From contig CAIYQS010000196.1 in NCBI GenBank assembly GCA_903928395.1, positions 1-21,082 on the forward strand: a DNA stretch of 21,082 nt, given 5' to 3'. A model generated the notes under the pieces. That model was not told where the DNA came from, did no database searches, and saw only the letters and a program-made list of their open reading frames with translations. Source of the stretch: an uncultured Actinomycetes bacterium (GTDB lineage: Bacteria > Actinomycetota > Actinomycetes > Nanopelagicales > Nanopelagicaceae). A program made the position numbers and the translations under genes. Positions 7,437 through 15,132 of the stretch are shown here, piece by piece; position 1 is the stretch's first letter; every line of letters begins with the position of its first letter.

Positions 7437-8645
7437 ATGACGGCAAAACTGAAAGTGATTGGCGCTTCTTGGTGTCCAGATTGCAAACGCGCCAAAACCT
7501 TTTTAGGTCAACATAGAATCGAGTTCGATTGGGTTGACATGGAATCTGACCCCTCTGCTCAAGCTGAAGTTGAGCGCATCAATGGTGGCAAAAGAATAAT
7601 TCCAACGATCATCTTTCCTGATGGATCAATTCTTACCGAGCCATCAAACGATGAGTTAGCCGAAAAATTGCAGATCGTTCGGGAAGCATCGTTGGGTTCT
7701 TATGACGTTGTGATCGCTGGCGGGGGACCTACAGCGCTGACGACAGCTATTTATGCAGCGCGAGAAAATTTGAAAGTTCTCATCATCGAAAAATCTGCCG
7801 TAGGCGGTCAAGCAGGTGTAACAGAGCGATTCGATAACTACCCGGGATTTCCAGACGGCATAGGTGGCGCAGAACTTGCCGGTCGCTTTGAACAACAAGC
7901 CCGGAAGTATGGTGTCGAAATATTGCAGGCGGTTGGAGTCGAATCTTTTAAAGAAATCGACAATGAAGAAGGCTATGCAGGGCTAGACATTGCGCTTTCT
8001 ACCGGCGCAGTCGTTCAAGCTCGAGTTCTCCTCGTGGCGACCGGTTCAACGTATCGACGCACCGGCGCTGATGGCGAGGATGACTTGATAGGTGCGGGTA
8101 TTCATTTCTGTGCGACGTGCGATGGGCCGTTTTATAAAGGTGCTAAAGAAGTTGTAGTGCTTGGTGGTGGCAACTCTGGACTGGAAGAGGGGTTGTTTTT
8201 AACCCAATTTGCCGACCATGTAACAGTTATCGAACGCGGCACTGAATTGCGCGGTTCAAAACTTCTGCAAGAGAAGGTTTACAACCATCCCAAGATGAGC
8301 GTGAAGCTCAATGAGGCAGTGAAGTCATTCGTCGCTAACGATAAGAGCCAACTTGAATCAGTTGAGTTAGAAAATCTCAACACAAAAGAAATTTCTTCTC
8401 ACGACGCTTCGGGAGCATTTGTTTTCATTGGTTTAGATCCAAATACGCAATGGCTTACCGGCTCAGTTGAACTGGACGAGCGAAAATTCATCAAAACAGA
8501 TCAGATGTTTAACACTTCGGCTCGCGGTGTCTTCGCGGCTGGAGATGTACGCGGTGGTTCCACCAAGCAATTGGCCTCGGCGGTCGGAGAAGGCGCTGCT
8601 GCAGCAATACAAATTCGCTACTTCTTGGATAAATTAGAAAAGTAA
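7437..8645 (+). CDS. Glutaredoxin (mycoredoxin-like) domain fused to a thioredoxin reductase-like flavoenzyme
   Basis: A 402-residue two-domain redox protein. Residues 1-80 are a glutaredoxin/mycoredoxin fold with active-site CPDC (Cys13, Cys16) and a cis-Pro region (RIIPTIIF, 53-60). Residues 88-402 are a low-molecular-weight thioredoxin reductase module: FAD loop GGGPTA (95-100), redox CATC (Cys225, Cys228), nucleotide loop GGGNSG (243-248), and C-terminal FAD motif AAGDVRGG. The canonical NADPH-recognising HRR motif is absent; the equivalent strand end reads VIERGTE (Glu266), which suggests NADH or another donor. The likely route is from nicotinamide nucleotide through FAD and CATC to the fused CPDC, then to mycothiol mixed disulfides or MsrB. 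ATG at 7437 has GGTGGA eight bases upstream. Domain calls are firm; partner and donor are inference. Confidence 0.92.
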   Translation: MTAKLKVIGASWCPDCKRAKTFLGQHRIEFDWVDMESDPSAQAEVERINGGKRIIPTIIFPDGSILTEPSNDELAEKLQIVREASLGSYDVVIAGGGPTALTTAIYAARENLKVLIIEKSAVGGQAGVTERFDNYPGFPDGIGGAELAGRFEQQARKYGVEILQAVGVESFKEIDNEEGYAGLDIALSTGAVVQARVLLVATGSTYRRTGADGEDDLIGAGIHFCATCDGPFYKGAKEVVVLGGGNSGLEEGLFLTQFADHVTVIERGTELRGSKLLQEKVYNHPKMSVKLNEAVKSFVANDKSQLESVELENLNTKEISSHDASGAFVFIGLDPNTQWLTGSVELDERKFIKTDQMFNTSARGVFAAGDVRGGSTKQLASAVGEGAAAAIQIRYFLDKLEK

Positions 8646-8655
8646 AATAGGTTAC

Positions 8656-10119
8656 TTAGATATCGAATCTATCTAGCTCCATTACTTTTGACCAAGCAGC
8701 TGCGAAGTCCTGAACAAACTTCTCCTTTGCGTCATTACTGGCATAGACCTCTGCGAGCGCTCGCAAAACTGAGTTTGATCCAAAGATGAGATCAACCCGA
8801 GATGCCGTCCACTTGAGTTCTCCAGTTTTAGCATCTCGACCCTCAAAAGAATCTGAAGCGGTTGTCTTGGCGGTCCACGTAGTGCCGATATCTAAAACGT
8901 TTACAAAAAAATCATTGGTCAACGCTCCCGGAGAGTTTGTAAACACTCCGTTTTTAGAGTTGTCGCTATTTGCACCAAGTACGCGCAAGCCACCGACAAG
9001 CACCGTCATTTCAGGAGCGGTGAGTGTGAGGAGCGCGGCCTTATCGACCAGATGGAATTCAGCCGGATGGTGGTTGCCTTCCTTTATGAAATTGCGGAAC
9101 CCATCGGCCAGTGGTTCTAGAACAGAAAACGAAGCGATATCAGTTTGTTCTTGGGTGGTGTCTGCACGACCGGGAGTGAAGCGAACTTCAACTGGGTAGC
9201 CAGCTTTTTTGGCTCCATCTTCGATAGCAGTTGATCCGGCGAGCACAATCAAATCCGCCAACGAAACTTTTTTATTGCTAGAGGCTGAATTGAAATCGGA
9301 TTGGATGGCAGTGAGTGCTTCTAGGACGCTGTTCAATTCTTCCGGGTTGTTCACTACCCAATCGCGCTGTGGCTCGAGGCGAATTCGAGCGCCGTTTGCT
9401 CCGCCGCGTTTATCTGTTCCGCGGAAAGTTGAAGCCGATGCCCAGGCAGTCTTGACAAGTTGGCTCATACTCAAACCAGAACCCAGGATCTTCGTTTTCA
9501 GAAGTTCAATTTCCGTTGCCGTGATCACTTCGTGCGTAATTGCAGGAATTGGATCTTGCCAGATTAAGTGCTCCGAAGGTACGAGCGCTCCTAAATAGCG
9601 AGTAATCGGACCCATGTCGCGGTGCGTGAGCTTGAACCAGGCGCGCGAAAAAGCTTCGGCAAGTTGATCAGGATTTTCTAGGAAGTGGCGGGAAATTGCT
9701 TCATAAGCGGGGTCAAATCGTAAGGCTAGATCGCTCGTGAGCATCACAGGTGTATGACTCTTATTTGGGTCATGTGCATCTGGTACCGCGCCAGCTGCAG
9801 CTCCATCTTTAGGAATCCACTGCGTAGCTCCTGCAGGACTTTTGGTTTGAACCCACTCATACTTAAAGAGGGTTTCGAAATAGGTGTTATCCCACGTTGT
9901 GGGAGTTGGCGTCCAGGCACCTTCGAGACCACTTGAAATTGTGTCACCGCCATTGCCGGTGCCAAAAGAGTTCTTCCACCCGAATCCCATATTTTCAATT
10001 GGGGCGGCTTCCGGTTCTGGTCCAACAAATTTGCCGGGATCAGCTGCACTGAAATATTTGGGCATGAACCAGAGGTCGTGGCGGCGGCCCCTGGTCGAGT
10101 AAATTTGATTGGCGAACAT
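8656..10119 (-). pseudogene. katG: Catalase-peroxidase KatG, N-terminal haem half deleted
   Basis: Remnant of a bifunctional catalase-peroxidase (740 residues in M. tuberculosis). Recognisable KatG starts at AADPGKFVGPEPEAAP (about 10047), just after where the proximal-haem motif HTFGKTHG should be, and continues unbroken to the normal end VMELDRFDI, about 463 residues. Missing are the distal Arg-Trp-His site, the Met-Tyr-Trp crosslink residues and the proximal histidine, so no haem enzyme can form. The frame stays open to an ATG at 10119, but the residues before AADP are antisense to galK; another ATG lies at 10065. No stop or frameshift has accumulated, so the loss is recent or an assembly error. 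It is convergent with the fusion gene above, 10 bases apart, and head-to-head with galK. Confidence 0.88.
10045..10053. other. Deletion or assembly junction joining truncated katG and truncated galK
   Basis: Minus-strand KatG homology runs up to about 10047 (A-A-D-P), and plus-strand galactokinase homology starts at about 10048-10051 (T-E-I-F-G-H-E-P-E-V-V, then AAAPGRVNLIGEH). Two head-to-head genes therefore meet inside their own coding regions with no intergenic DNA. Around 830 bases of katG and roughly ten codons of galK, plus whatever lay between, are absent. Confidence 0.8.
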
Positions 10120-11157
10120 ATCGACTACAGCGATGGGTTTGTTCTGCCCTTTGCGATATCCGATAAAACGGTTGTGGCTCTAGCTCGCCGAAGTGATCGT
10201 CAGATTCGAATCGCGTCCATGCAAAAAAACGCGGATGTATATGAAATTTCAATTGACTCATTGACTCCTCACAAGGGCGAGAATTGGGCTAGGTACGCTC
10301 TAGGGGTCCTCTGGGTATTGGGAATTGATGCTGGAGTGGATTTATTGATCGACGGGCGTGTTCCACTTGGGGCGGGACTTTCATCTAGCGCTGCGCTTGA
10401 GTGTTCTATCGCGACCGCGGTTAATCATCTCTTTGATCTTAAGTTGTCCCTCGCCGAGTTAGCTCGTGTTTCCCAGAAAGCCGAAAATGTTTATGTGGGA
10501 GTTCCATGTGGGATCATGGATCAATCTGTTTCGTTGATGGCTAAAGCGGGTTCAGCGCTGTTACTAGATTGTCGAGATCTCACCTCGGAAAATATTCCAT
10601 TTCTCATCGCGCCGCAGGGTTTAGAACTGTTGATCATCGATACCCAAGCGCACCACAAACTAGTCGATGGAGGGTATGCCGAACGTCGCGCCTCATGCGA
10701 AAAAGCAGTGGCGACATTGGGCATTACTTCGCTTCGCGATATATCGGTTGCCGACTATGCTGCTCGGCAATCCGAACTTGATCCGGTCACATACATTCGT
10801 GGTTTTCATGCTGTTACTGAGATGAGACGAGTTCTGGATGCGGTAGATGCGCTCAAGAACAATAATTTCATTCGACTTGGGGAGTTGCTTAATCAATCCC
10901 ACAGATCGCTTCGGGACGATTACACCGTCTCTTGCCCGGAATTGAATTTAGCTGTTGATACGGCAATTGCCCAAGGTGCACTAGGAGCGCGAATGGTCGG
11001 CGGTGGATTTGGTGGGAGCGCTATCGCGCTCATGAAGACCGAGCAAGTTAAGCGATGTGAATCTGCTATCTCACGCGCTTTTTCAAGCGCTGGTTACAAA
11101 TCTCCGCGCTTTTTTACTTCACTTCCCAGTGAAGGTGCACACGTTATAGCCAATTGA
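10078..11157 (+). CDS. galK: Galactokinase, extreme 5' end lost
   Basis: Phosphorylates galactose to galactose 1-phosphate (Leloir pathway, cytosol). GHMP-kinase motifs are all present: APGRVNLIGEHIDYSDGF (4-21), phosphate loop PLGAGLSSSAALE (96-108), catalytic Asp in GIMDQS (145-150), DYTVSCPEL (281-289), and GGGFGGSAIAL (308-318). The first usable start in frame is GTG 10078, but galactokinase-like sequence (IFGHEPEVV) continues upstream in frame to about 10048 with no ATG, GTG or TTG there. The native start and promoter were therefore removed at the junction with katG. The core may still fold, but expression is doubtful. The 3' end overlaps glpK tail-to-tail by 14 bases. No other galactose gene is in the window. 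Confidence 0.88.
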   Translation: MAAAPGRVNLIGEHIDYSDGFVLPFAISDKTVVALARRSDRQIRIASMQKNADVYEISIDSLTPHKGENWARYALGVLWVLGIDAGVDLLIDGRVPLGAGLSSSAALECSIATAVNHLFDLKLSLAELARVSQKAENVYVGVPCGIMDQSVSLMAKAGSALLLDCRDLTSENIPFLIAPQGLELLIIDTQAHHKLVDGGYAERRASCEKAVATLGITSLRDISVADYAARQSELDPVTYIRGFHAVTEMRRVLDAVDALKNNNFIRLGELLNQSHRSLRDDYTVSCPELNLAVDTAIAQGALGARMVGGGFGGSAIALMKTEQVKRCESAISRAFSSAGYKSPRFFTSLPSEGAHVIAN

Positions 11158-12631
11158 GAGTACGTTCTATCGCTTTGTTCCATTCCTTGAGTCCGGTCTT
11201 TGCGTCTTCGGATGAAATCTCAGGAGTCCAACGCTTACTTTCTTTCCATTGCGAAAGTAACTCTCCTTTGTTTTTCCACGTTCCAACTGCAAGACCCGCA
11301 GCATAGGCAGCACCTAGTGCGGTGGTTTCGGCCACCACTGGCCTCGATACATCGGTTTGCAAAATATCTGCCTGAATCTGCATGCAAAGGTGATTTTGCG
11401 TGATTCCTCCATCCACCCGCAAGACTTTAATCGAGACCCCAGTTTCTTCTTCCATGGCACGAATAACGTCGTGCGTTTGGTAACAAATGGCCTCTAGCGT
11501 TGCCCGTGCGATATGTGCCTTGGTAGCGGCTCTAGTGAGTCCAACGATCACTCCTCGCGCATCACCGCGCCAGTAAGGAGCAAATAATCCTGAAAATGCT
11601 GGAACGAAAAAGACGCCCCCGTTGGTGGAGACGCTTGCTGCAAGTGGTTCGATGTCAGCTGACTTTTGAATTATGCCTAATTGGTCCCGGAGCCATTGAA
11701 CGGCAGAGCCGGTAACTGCAACAGAACCTTCCAGCGCATATTTTGCAGGTTCATCGCCTAGCTTAAATGCGAGAGTAGTGAGCAATCCTTTTTTGGAACG
11801 AATAATTTCACTTCCCGTGTTGATGAGCGCAAAGTTGCCCGTCCCGTATGTGGTCTTGGACTCACCTTTTTCGAAGCAGAGTTGACCTAGAAGTGCGGCA
11901 TGTTGGTCACCAACGATGCCGGCGATGGGGATCCTGGCTCCAAAAACTCCGTCTGCTTTGGTGTAACCATAAATTTCTGACGAACTTTTTATGGTGGCTA
12001 GTGATTCACGAGGAACTCCAAAGGTGTGAAGTAGTTCGGTATCCCACTCCAACGTTTCTAAATCCATTAATAATGTACGAGATGCGTTTGAAACATCAGT
12101 GACATGAATATTCTCTTCGCTGAGGTTCCAGACTAACCACGAATCTATTGTTCCGAAGCGCAACTCCTGTTGATCCAAGGCGCTCTTCACCGTATCTGAG
12201 TTCGCAAGCATCCAACTCATTTTGCTAGCCGAGAAATATGGCGCTAGGGGTAGACCAGTCTTGTAGGTAATTTTTTGGCGAAGGGATGGCTCAAGATCAT
12301 CAAGCATTGCTTGACTCCTCGTGTCTTGCCACACAATAGCGTTGTGAAGTGGAACCCCAGTCATGGCATTCCACGCAACCGTTGTCTCACGCTGATTTGT
12401 TATACCTATAGCCGCTAAATCGGCTCCGACGAGACCGGCGTCTGCAAGTGCTTTCTTGATCACGTGATCAGTGGCTCGCAGAATTTCTAGTGGATCATGT
12501 TCAACCCATCCAGGTTGGGGCAAAAACTGGGTGTGCTCTATCTGAGCGGCCGAGATGACGGTGCCGGTTTGATCGAAGATCATGAAGCGGGTACTAGTTG
12601 TACCTTGATCAATCGCGCCGAGGTATGACAT
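11144..12631 (-). CDS. glpK: Glycerol kinase
   Basis: ATP-dependent phosphorylation of glycerol to sn-glycerol 3-phosphate, 495 residues, normal family length. Seen: phosphate-1 motif IDQGTTSTR (7-15), substrate residues Arg81-Glu82 (NQRETT), catalytic base Asp242 in GDQHAALLGQ, and downstream FGGY signatures PYWRGDARG and RVDGG. ATG at 12631 has no Shine-Dalgarno but is preceded exactly six bases upstream by TAGAAT, so the mRNA is probably leaderless. It diverges from glpD, which oxidises its product. The two genes form a complete glycerol-to-dihydroxyacetone-phosphate route; no glycerol facilitator gene is present here. It overlaps galK by 14 bases at the 3' ends. Confidence 0.96.
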   Translation of the reverse strand: MSYLGAIDQGTTSTRFMIFDQTGTVISAAQIEHTQFLPQPGWVEHDPLEILRATDHVIKKALADAGLVGADLAAIGITNQRETTVAWNAMTGVPLHNAIVWQDTRSQAMLDDLEPSLRQKITYKTGLPLAPYFSASKMSWMLANSDTVKSALDQQELRFGTIDSWLVWNLSEENIHVTDVSNASRTLLMDLETLEWDTELLHTFGVPRESLATIKSSSEIYGYTKADGVFGARIPIAGIVGDQHAALLGQLCFEKGESKTTYGTGNFALINTGSEIIRSKKGLLTTLAFKLGDEPAKYALEGSVAVTGSAVQWLRDQLGIIQKSADIEPLAASVSTNGGVFFVPAFSGLFAPYWRGDARGVIVGLTRAATKAHIARATLEAICYQTHDVIRAMEEETGVSIKVLRVDGGITQNHLCMQIQADILQTDVSRPVVAETTALGAAYAAGLAVGTWKNKGELLSQWKESKRWTPEISSEDAKTGLKEWNKAIERTLNWL

Positions 12632-12636
12632 ACCCG

Positions 12637-12643
12637 TATTCTA
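12637..12643. promoter_or_regulatory. Shared bidirectional -10 element for divergent leaderless glpK and glpD
   Basis: The seven bases TATTCTA read as TATTCT on plus (12637-12642) and TAGAAT on minus (12643-12638); both fit TANNNT. Exactly six bases separate each box from a start codon: GTG 12649 for glpD and ATG 12631 for glpK. The arrangement is symmetric about 12640. Neither gene has a good Shine-Dalgarno. Any -35 or operator must lie inside the opposite coding region. Confidence 0.6.
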
Positions 12644-12648
12644 AGCGA

Positions 12649-14289
12649 GTGGCCCTTAATAAGTCAGTCCTTAATCCAGAACAACGTAGCGCAGATATTG
12701 AGCTATTAAAAACAGAAGAATTCGACCTCTTGATTATTGGGGGAGGAGTGGTGGGATCCGGAATTGCATTGGATGCCGCCGCTCGCGGCCTATCGGTCGC
12801 ACTCGTCGAGAGTGATGATTTTGCGGCCGGAACTTCTTCTAGGTCAAGCAAGTTAATTCATGGGGGTTTACGTTACCTCGAGCAATTTGATTTTAAGTTG
12901 GTTCGCGAGGCGCTCCATGAACGCGAAATGATGATAACTGAACAAGCTCCGCATTTAGTAAAGCCACTTTCATTTGTTTATCCCTTACACAAAAAATATC
13001 TTGATCGAATCTATGTTGGTGCTGGCTTGATGCTGTATGACTTATTGCGCGGAAAATTGCGGGCGGTTCCTTGGCACAAACACATTTCATTTGGCGAAAT
13101 GCGCAATGAGGCGCGATCGCTTAATCCAGAAATTGTTACCGGCGGTTTGGTTTATTACGATGCACAAGTAGATGATGCGCGCCACACGATGATGGTTGCC
13201 CGCACAGCCAAAGATAATGGTGCTCATATAGTCACTGGGGCAACGGTTACCCAAATTACTCGAACTCCAGATCGCATCACTGGTGCGGTGGTTTCGGTGG
13301 ATGGACACAGCATCAATGTAAAGTCGAAAGTTGTTGTAGCTGCTGCAGGTATTTGGAATGAAGAGCTGTATCAGCAATTTGGGATTAAGCCCGGATACAA
13401 AATTAAGATGAGCAAAGGTGTGCATATCATCCTTCCCAAGGAAGCAATTGATGCTCATACTGGAATCATCATTAAGACTTCGCTCTCGGTGCTCTTCATA
13501 ATTCCTTGGGGCAATGAGTGGCTACTCGGGACTACTGATACGGATTACACGGGAGACCGCGAGTACCCGCTTTCAGATAATGCGGATGTTGACTACATTA
13601 TTAACGAGGCGAATAAAGTTCTCCTGCCAAAGATCCGCCGAGATCAAATGATCAGTACCTATGCTGGACTTCGTCCACTAGTTTCACCGGCAAAAGACTC
13701 CTCAACGACAAAAATTTCGCGCGAGCACACCGTTGACCACCCAATTAAAGGTTTTGTAAGTATCGCGGGAGGTAAATACACGACGTATCGAATTATGGCG
13801 GCAGATGCCGTCGATGCAGCCGTAAAAGACTTGGAAGGGCAAGTTCCAAAGTCTTCCACAAAGGGAATCCCACTTTTAGGCGCAGCTGGTTACAAAAACT
13901 TGGTTAAACAGATCGCTTCACTGGCTCAGAGTTATTCCGTCTCCACGGTCTGCGTGGAGCGAATGCTCAATCGGTATGGCTCTTTAATAAGTGACATTTT
14001 CCAGATGATTTCCAAGGATTCTGCGCTCGCTGCAGAAGTCGTTCCTGGCTGCGGGTATATAAAGGCCGAAGTCCTCTATGCGGCATCGCATGAAGGAGCT
14101 AGAACTTTGGTTGATATTTTGGCACGCAGATTGCGACTTGCTATGGAAAGTTCTGATCACGGTTTAGGAGCCACCCAAGAATTAGCACAATTAGTCGCAC
14201 CAATTTTGGGCTGGAGTGCGGATGACATTGCCCGCGAAGTTATTAATTACGAAAAGTACATCGCAACCGAGATGGCGGCAATTGCGTGA
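12649..14289 (+). CDS. glpD: Aerobic glycerol-3-phosphate dehydrogenase
   Basis: FAD-dependent oxidation of glycerol 3-phosphate to dihydroxyacetone phosphate, passing electrons to quinone at the inner membrane face; 546 residues. Seen: FAD loop GGGVVGSG (31-38), the GTSSRSSKLIHGGLRYLE family block, the W-L-L-G-T-T-D-T-D-Y region, and AGGKYTTYR near residue 384. I prefer GTG 12649: the protein then starts VALNKSVLNPEQR, matching actinobacterial GlpD N-termini (L-N near position 3), it avoids glpK, and it sits six bases after TATTCT. In-frame ATG 12625 and TTG 12598 would overlap glpK. Its stop overlaps the next gene by four bases. Confidence 0.95.
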   Translation: MALNKSVLNPEQRSADIELLKTEEFDLLIIGGGVVGSGIALDAAARGLSVALVESDDFAAGTSSRSSKLIHGGLRYLEQFDFKLVREALHEREMMITEQAPHLVKPLSFVYPLHKKYLDRIYVGAGLMLYDLLRGKLRAVPWHKHISFGEMRNEARSLNPEIVTGGLVYYDAQVDDARHTMMVARTAKDNGAHIVTGATVTQITRTPDRITGAVVSVDGHSINVKSKVVVAAAGIWNEELYQQFGIKPGYKIKMSKGVHIILPKEAIDAHTGIIIKTSLSVLFIIPWGNEWLLGTTDTDYTGDREYPLSDNADVDYIINEANKVLLPKIRRDQMISTYAGLRPLVSPAKDSSTTKISREHTVDHPIKGFVSIAGGKYTTYRIMAADAVDAAVKDLEGQVPKSSTKGIPLLGAAGYKNLVKQIASLAQSYSVSTVCVERMLNRYGSLISDIFQMISKDSALAAEVVPGCGYIKAEVLYAASHEGARTLVDILARRLRLAMESSDHGLGATQELAQLVAPILGWSADDIAREVINYEKYIATEMAAIA

Positions 14290-14717
14290 CGATTATGTGG
14301 GTTCCGCCCACCAACGACGAAATCACTTCCCTGCTCCGAAAATCTAAGACTGTTGCGATTGTCGGAGCTTCGGATAATCCTGAACGACCAGTCTATGGAG
14401 TAAGCGAGTGGTTGCTCGATAACTCGCACTTTGAAATTTACTTTGTTAATCCGCGATTAGAAACGCTCTTTGGTCACAGGGTTTATCCATCTATAGCGGC
14501 AATCCCAGCCTGGATAGATATCGTCGATGTTTTCCGAAAAGTGACCGATATTCCAACGGTGCTGGATGAGGCAATAGCGGTAAAAGCCAAATCACTCTGG
14601 CTTCAACTGGGTTTGCAAGACGACGTGTCCGCAAATCGAGCCGTTAAGAATGGACTTCAGGTAGTCCAGAATCGCTGCCTAAAGGTGGACTACAACTTAC
14701 TTATGCTCAAGCACTAG
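14286..14717 (+). CDS. CoA-binding domain protein (YccU-like)
   Basis: Single-domain Rossmann-fold protein of 143 residues. Seen: VAIVGASDNPERPVYGVSEWL (23-43), the nucleotide-binding start of CoA-binding proteins related to the succinyl-CoA synthetase alpha subunit, and the C-terminal VVQNRCLKVDY motif with the conserved Cys. Family members bind CoA or related nucleotides, but no reaction is established. The GTG start at 14286 overlaps the glpD stop as GTGA, giving coupling; ATG 14295 is an alternative. The 3' end overlaps the convergent msrB by 21 bases. A link to glycerol metabolism is suggested only by the overlap. Confidence 0.88.
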   Translation: MTIMWVPPTNDEITSLLRKSKTVAIVGASDNPERPVYGVSEWLLDNSHFEIYFVNPRLETLFGHRVYPSIAAIPAWIDIVDVFRKVTDIPTVLDEAIAVKAKSLWLQLGLQDDVSANRAVKNGLQVVQNRCLKVDYNLLMLKH

Positions 14718-15119
14718 GGCTACAGAGTTGATGCACCAGCGCTGATCAGTTGGAACCTTGTACCCCTCACCTTCAAAGACATGACCAAGGTGTGATCCAC
14801 AATTTGCGCACCGAACTTCGGTGCGGATTCGAGGTGCGAGTGAAGCGTCTTCGAGGAGAACTACGGCATCGTCGGCAACTGGCGCGTAAAAAGAAGGCCA
14901 CCCACAACCAGAGTGAAATTTCGTTTCACTCCTAAAAAGTTCATATCCACATGCTTTGCATCTGTAACTTCCGACCTGATCCGAATCGTTATATTCCCCG
15001 GTAAATGGTCGCTCGGTGGCTGCATTTCGCAGCACGTCGTAAGAGAGAGGATCTAGGCGCTCTTTCAGTTTTGACTCGTCGAGTTTCGTCGGAAATTCTT
15101 GAGGATCTTGCTGCGTCAT
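14697..15119 (-). CDS. msrB: Peptide-methionine (R)-S-oxide reductase MsrB (copy 2)
   Basis: Reduces R-methionine sulfoxide in proteins; 140 residues. Seen: zinc pairs Cys54/Cys57 (CKAC) and Cys104/Cys107 (CANC), GCGWPSFY with Cys72, and catalytic Cys129 in RWCINS. It shares long blocks with copy 1 at 6947 (ELFRSETKFHSGCGWPSFY, RCANCGSHLGHVF), so the two are close paralogues. I chose ATG 15119. The frame is open upstream to 15494, but those codons overlap the transglutaminase gene in another frame and look like nothing. No good Shine-Dalgarno; TAGCCT lies seven bases upstream and could be a -10 for a leaderless message. Alternatively it is the last gene of the ATP-grasp operon, 13 bases behind the transglutaminase stop. 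Confidence 0.94.
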   Translation of the reverse strand: MTQQDPQEFPTKLDESKLKERLDPLSYDVLRNAATERPFTGEYNDSDQVGSYRCKACGYELFRSETKFHSGCGWPSFYAPVADDAVVLLEDASLAPRIRTEVRCANCGSHLGHVFEGEGYKVPTDQRWCINSVALVLEHK

Positions 15120-15132
15120 ACCTAAAAGGCTA

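Noticed and set aside
8786..9598. Plus-strand open frames opposite katG (8786-9199 and 9209-9598)
   Set aside because: They mirror well-conserved KatG codons, lack ribosome sites and resemble no family.
8656..10047. Truncated katG as a functional stand-alone domain
   Set aside because: Natural KatG C-terminal domains lack haem and act only as a support for the N-terminal half; the fragment also begins in the middle of the haem domain.
10040..10261. Minus-strand open frame opposite the start of galK
   Set aside because: It is antisense to strongly conserved galactokinase sequence, and its composition is that of a shadow frame.
12598..12648. TTG 12598 or ATG 12625 as the start of glpD
   Set aside because: Both overlap glpK coding sequence and add residues not expected in actinobacterial GlpD; GTG 12649 fits the homology and the -10 spacing. 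ATG 12625 is not fully excluded.
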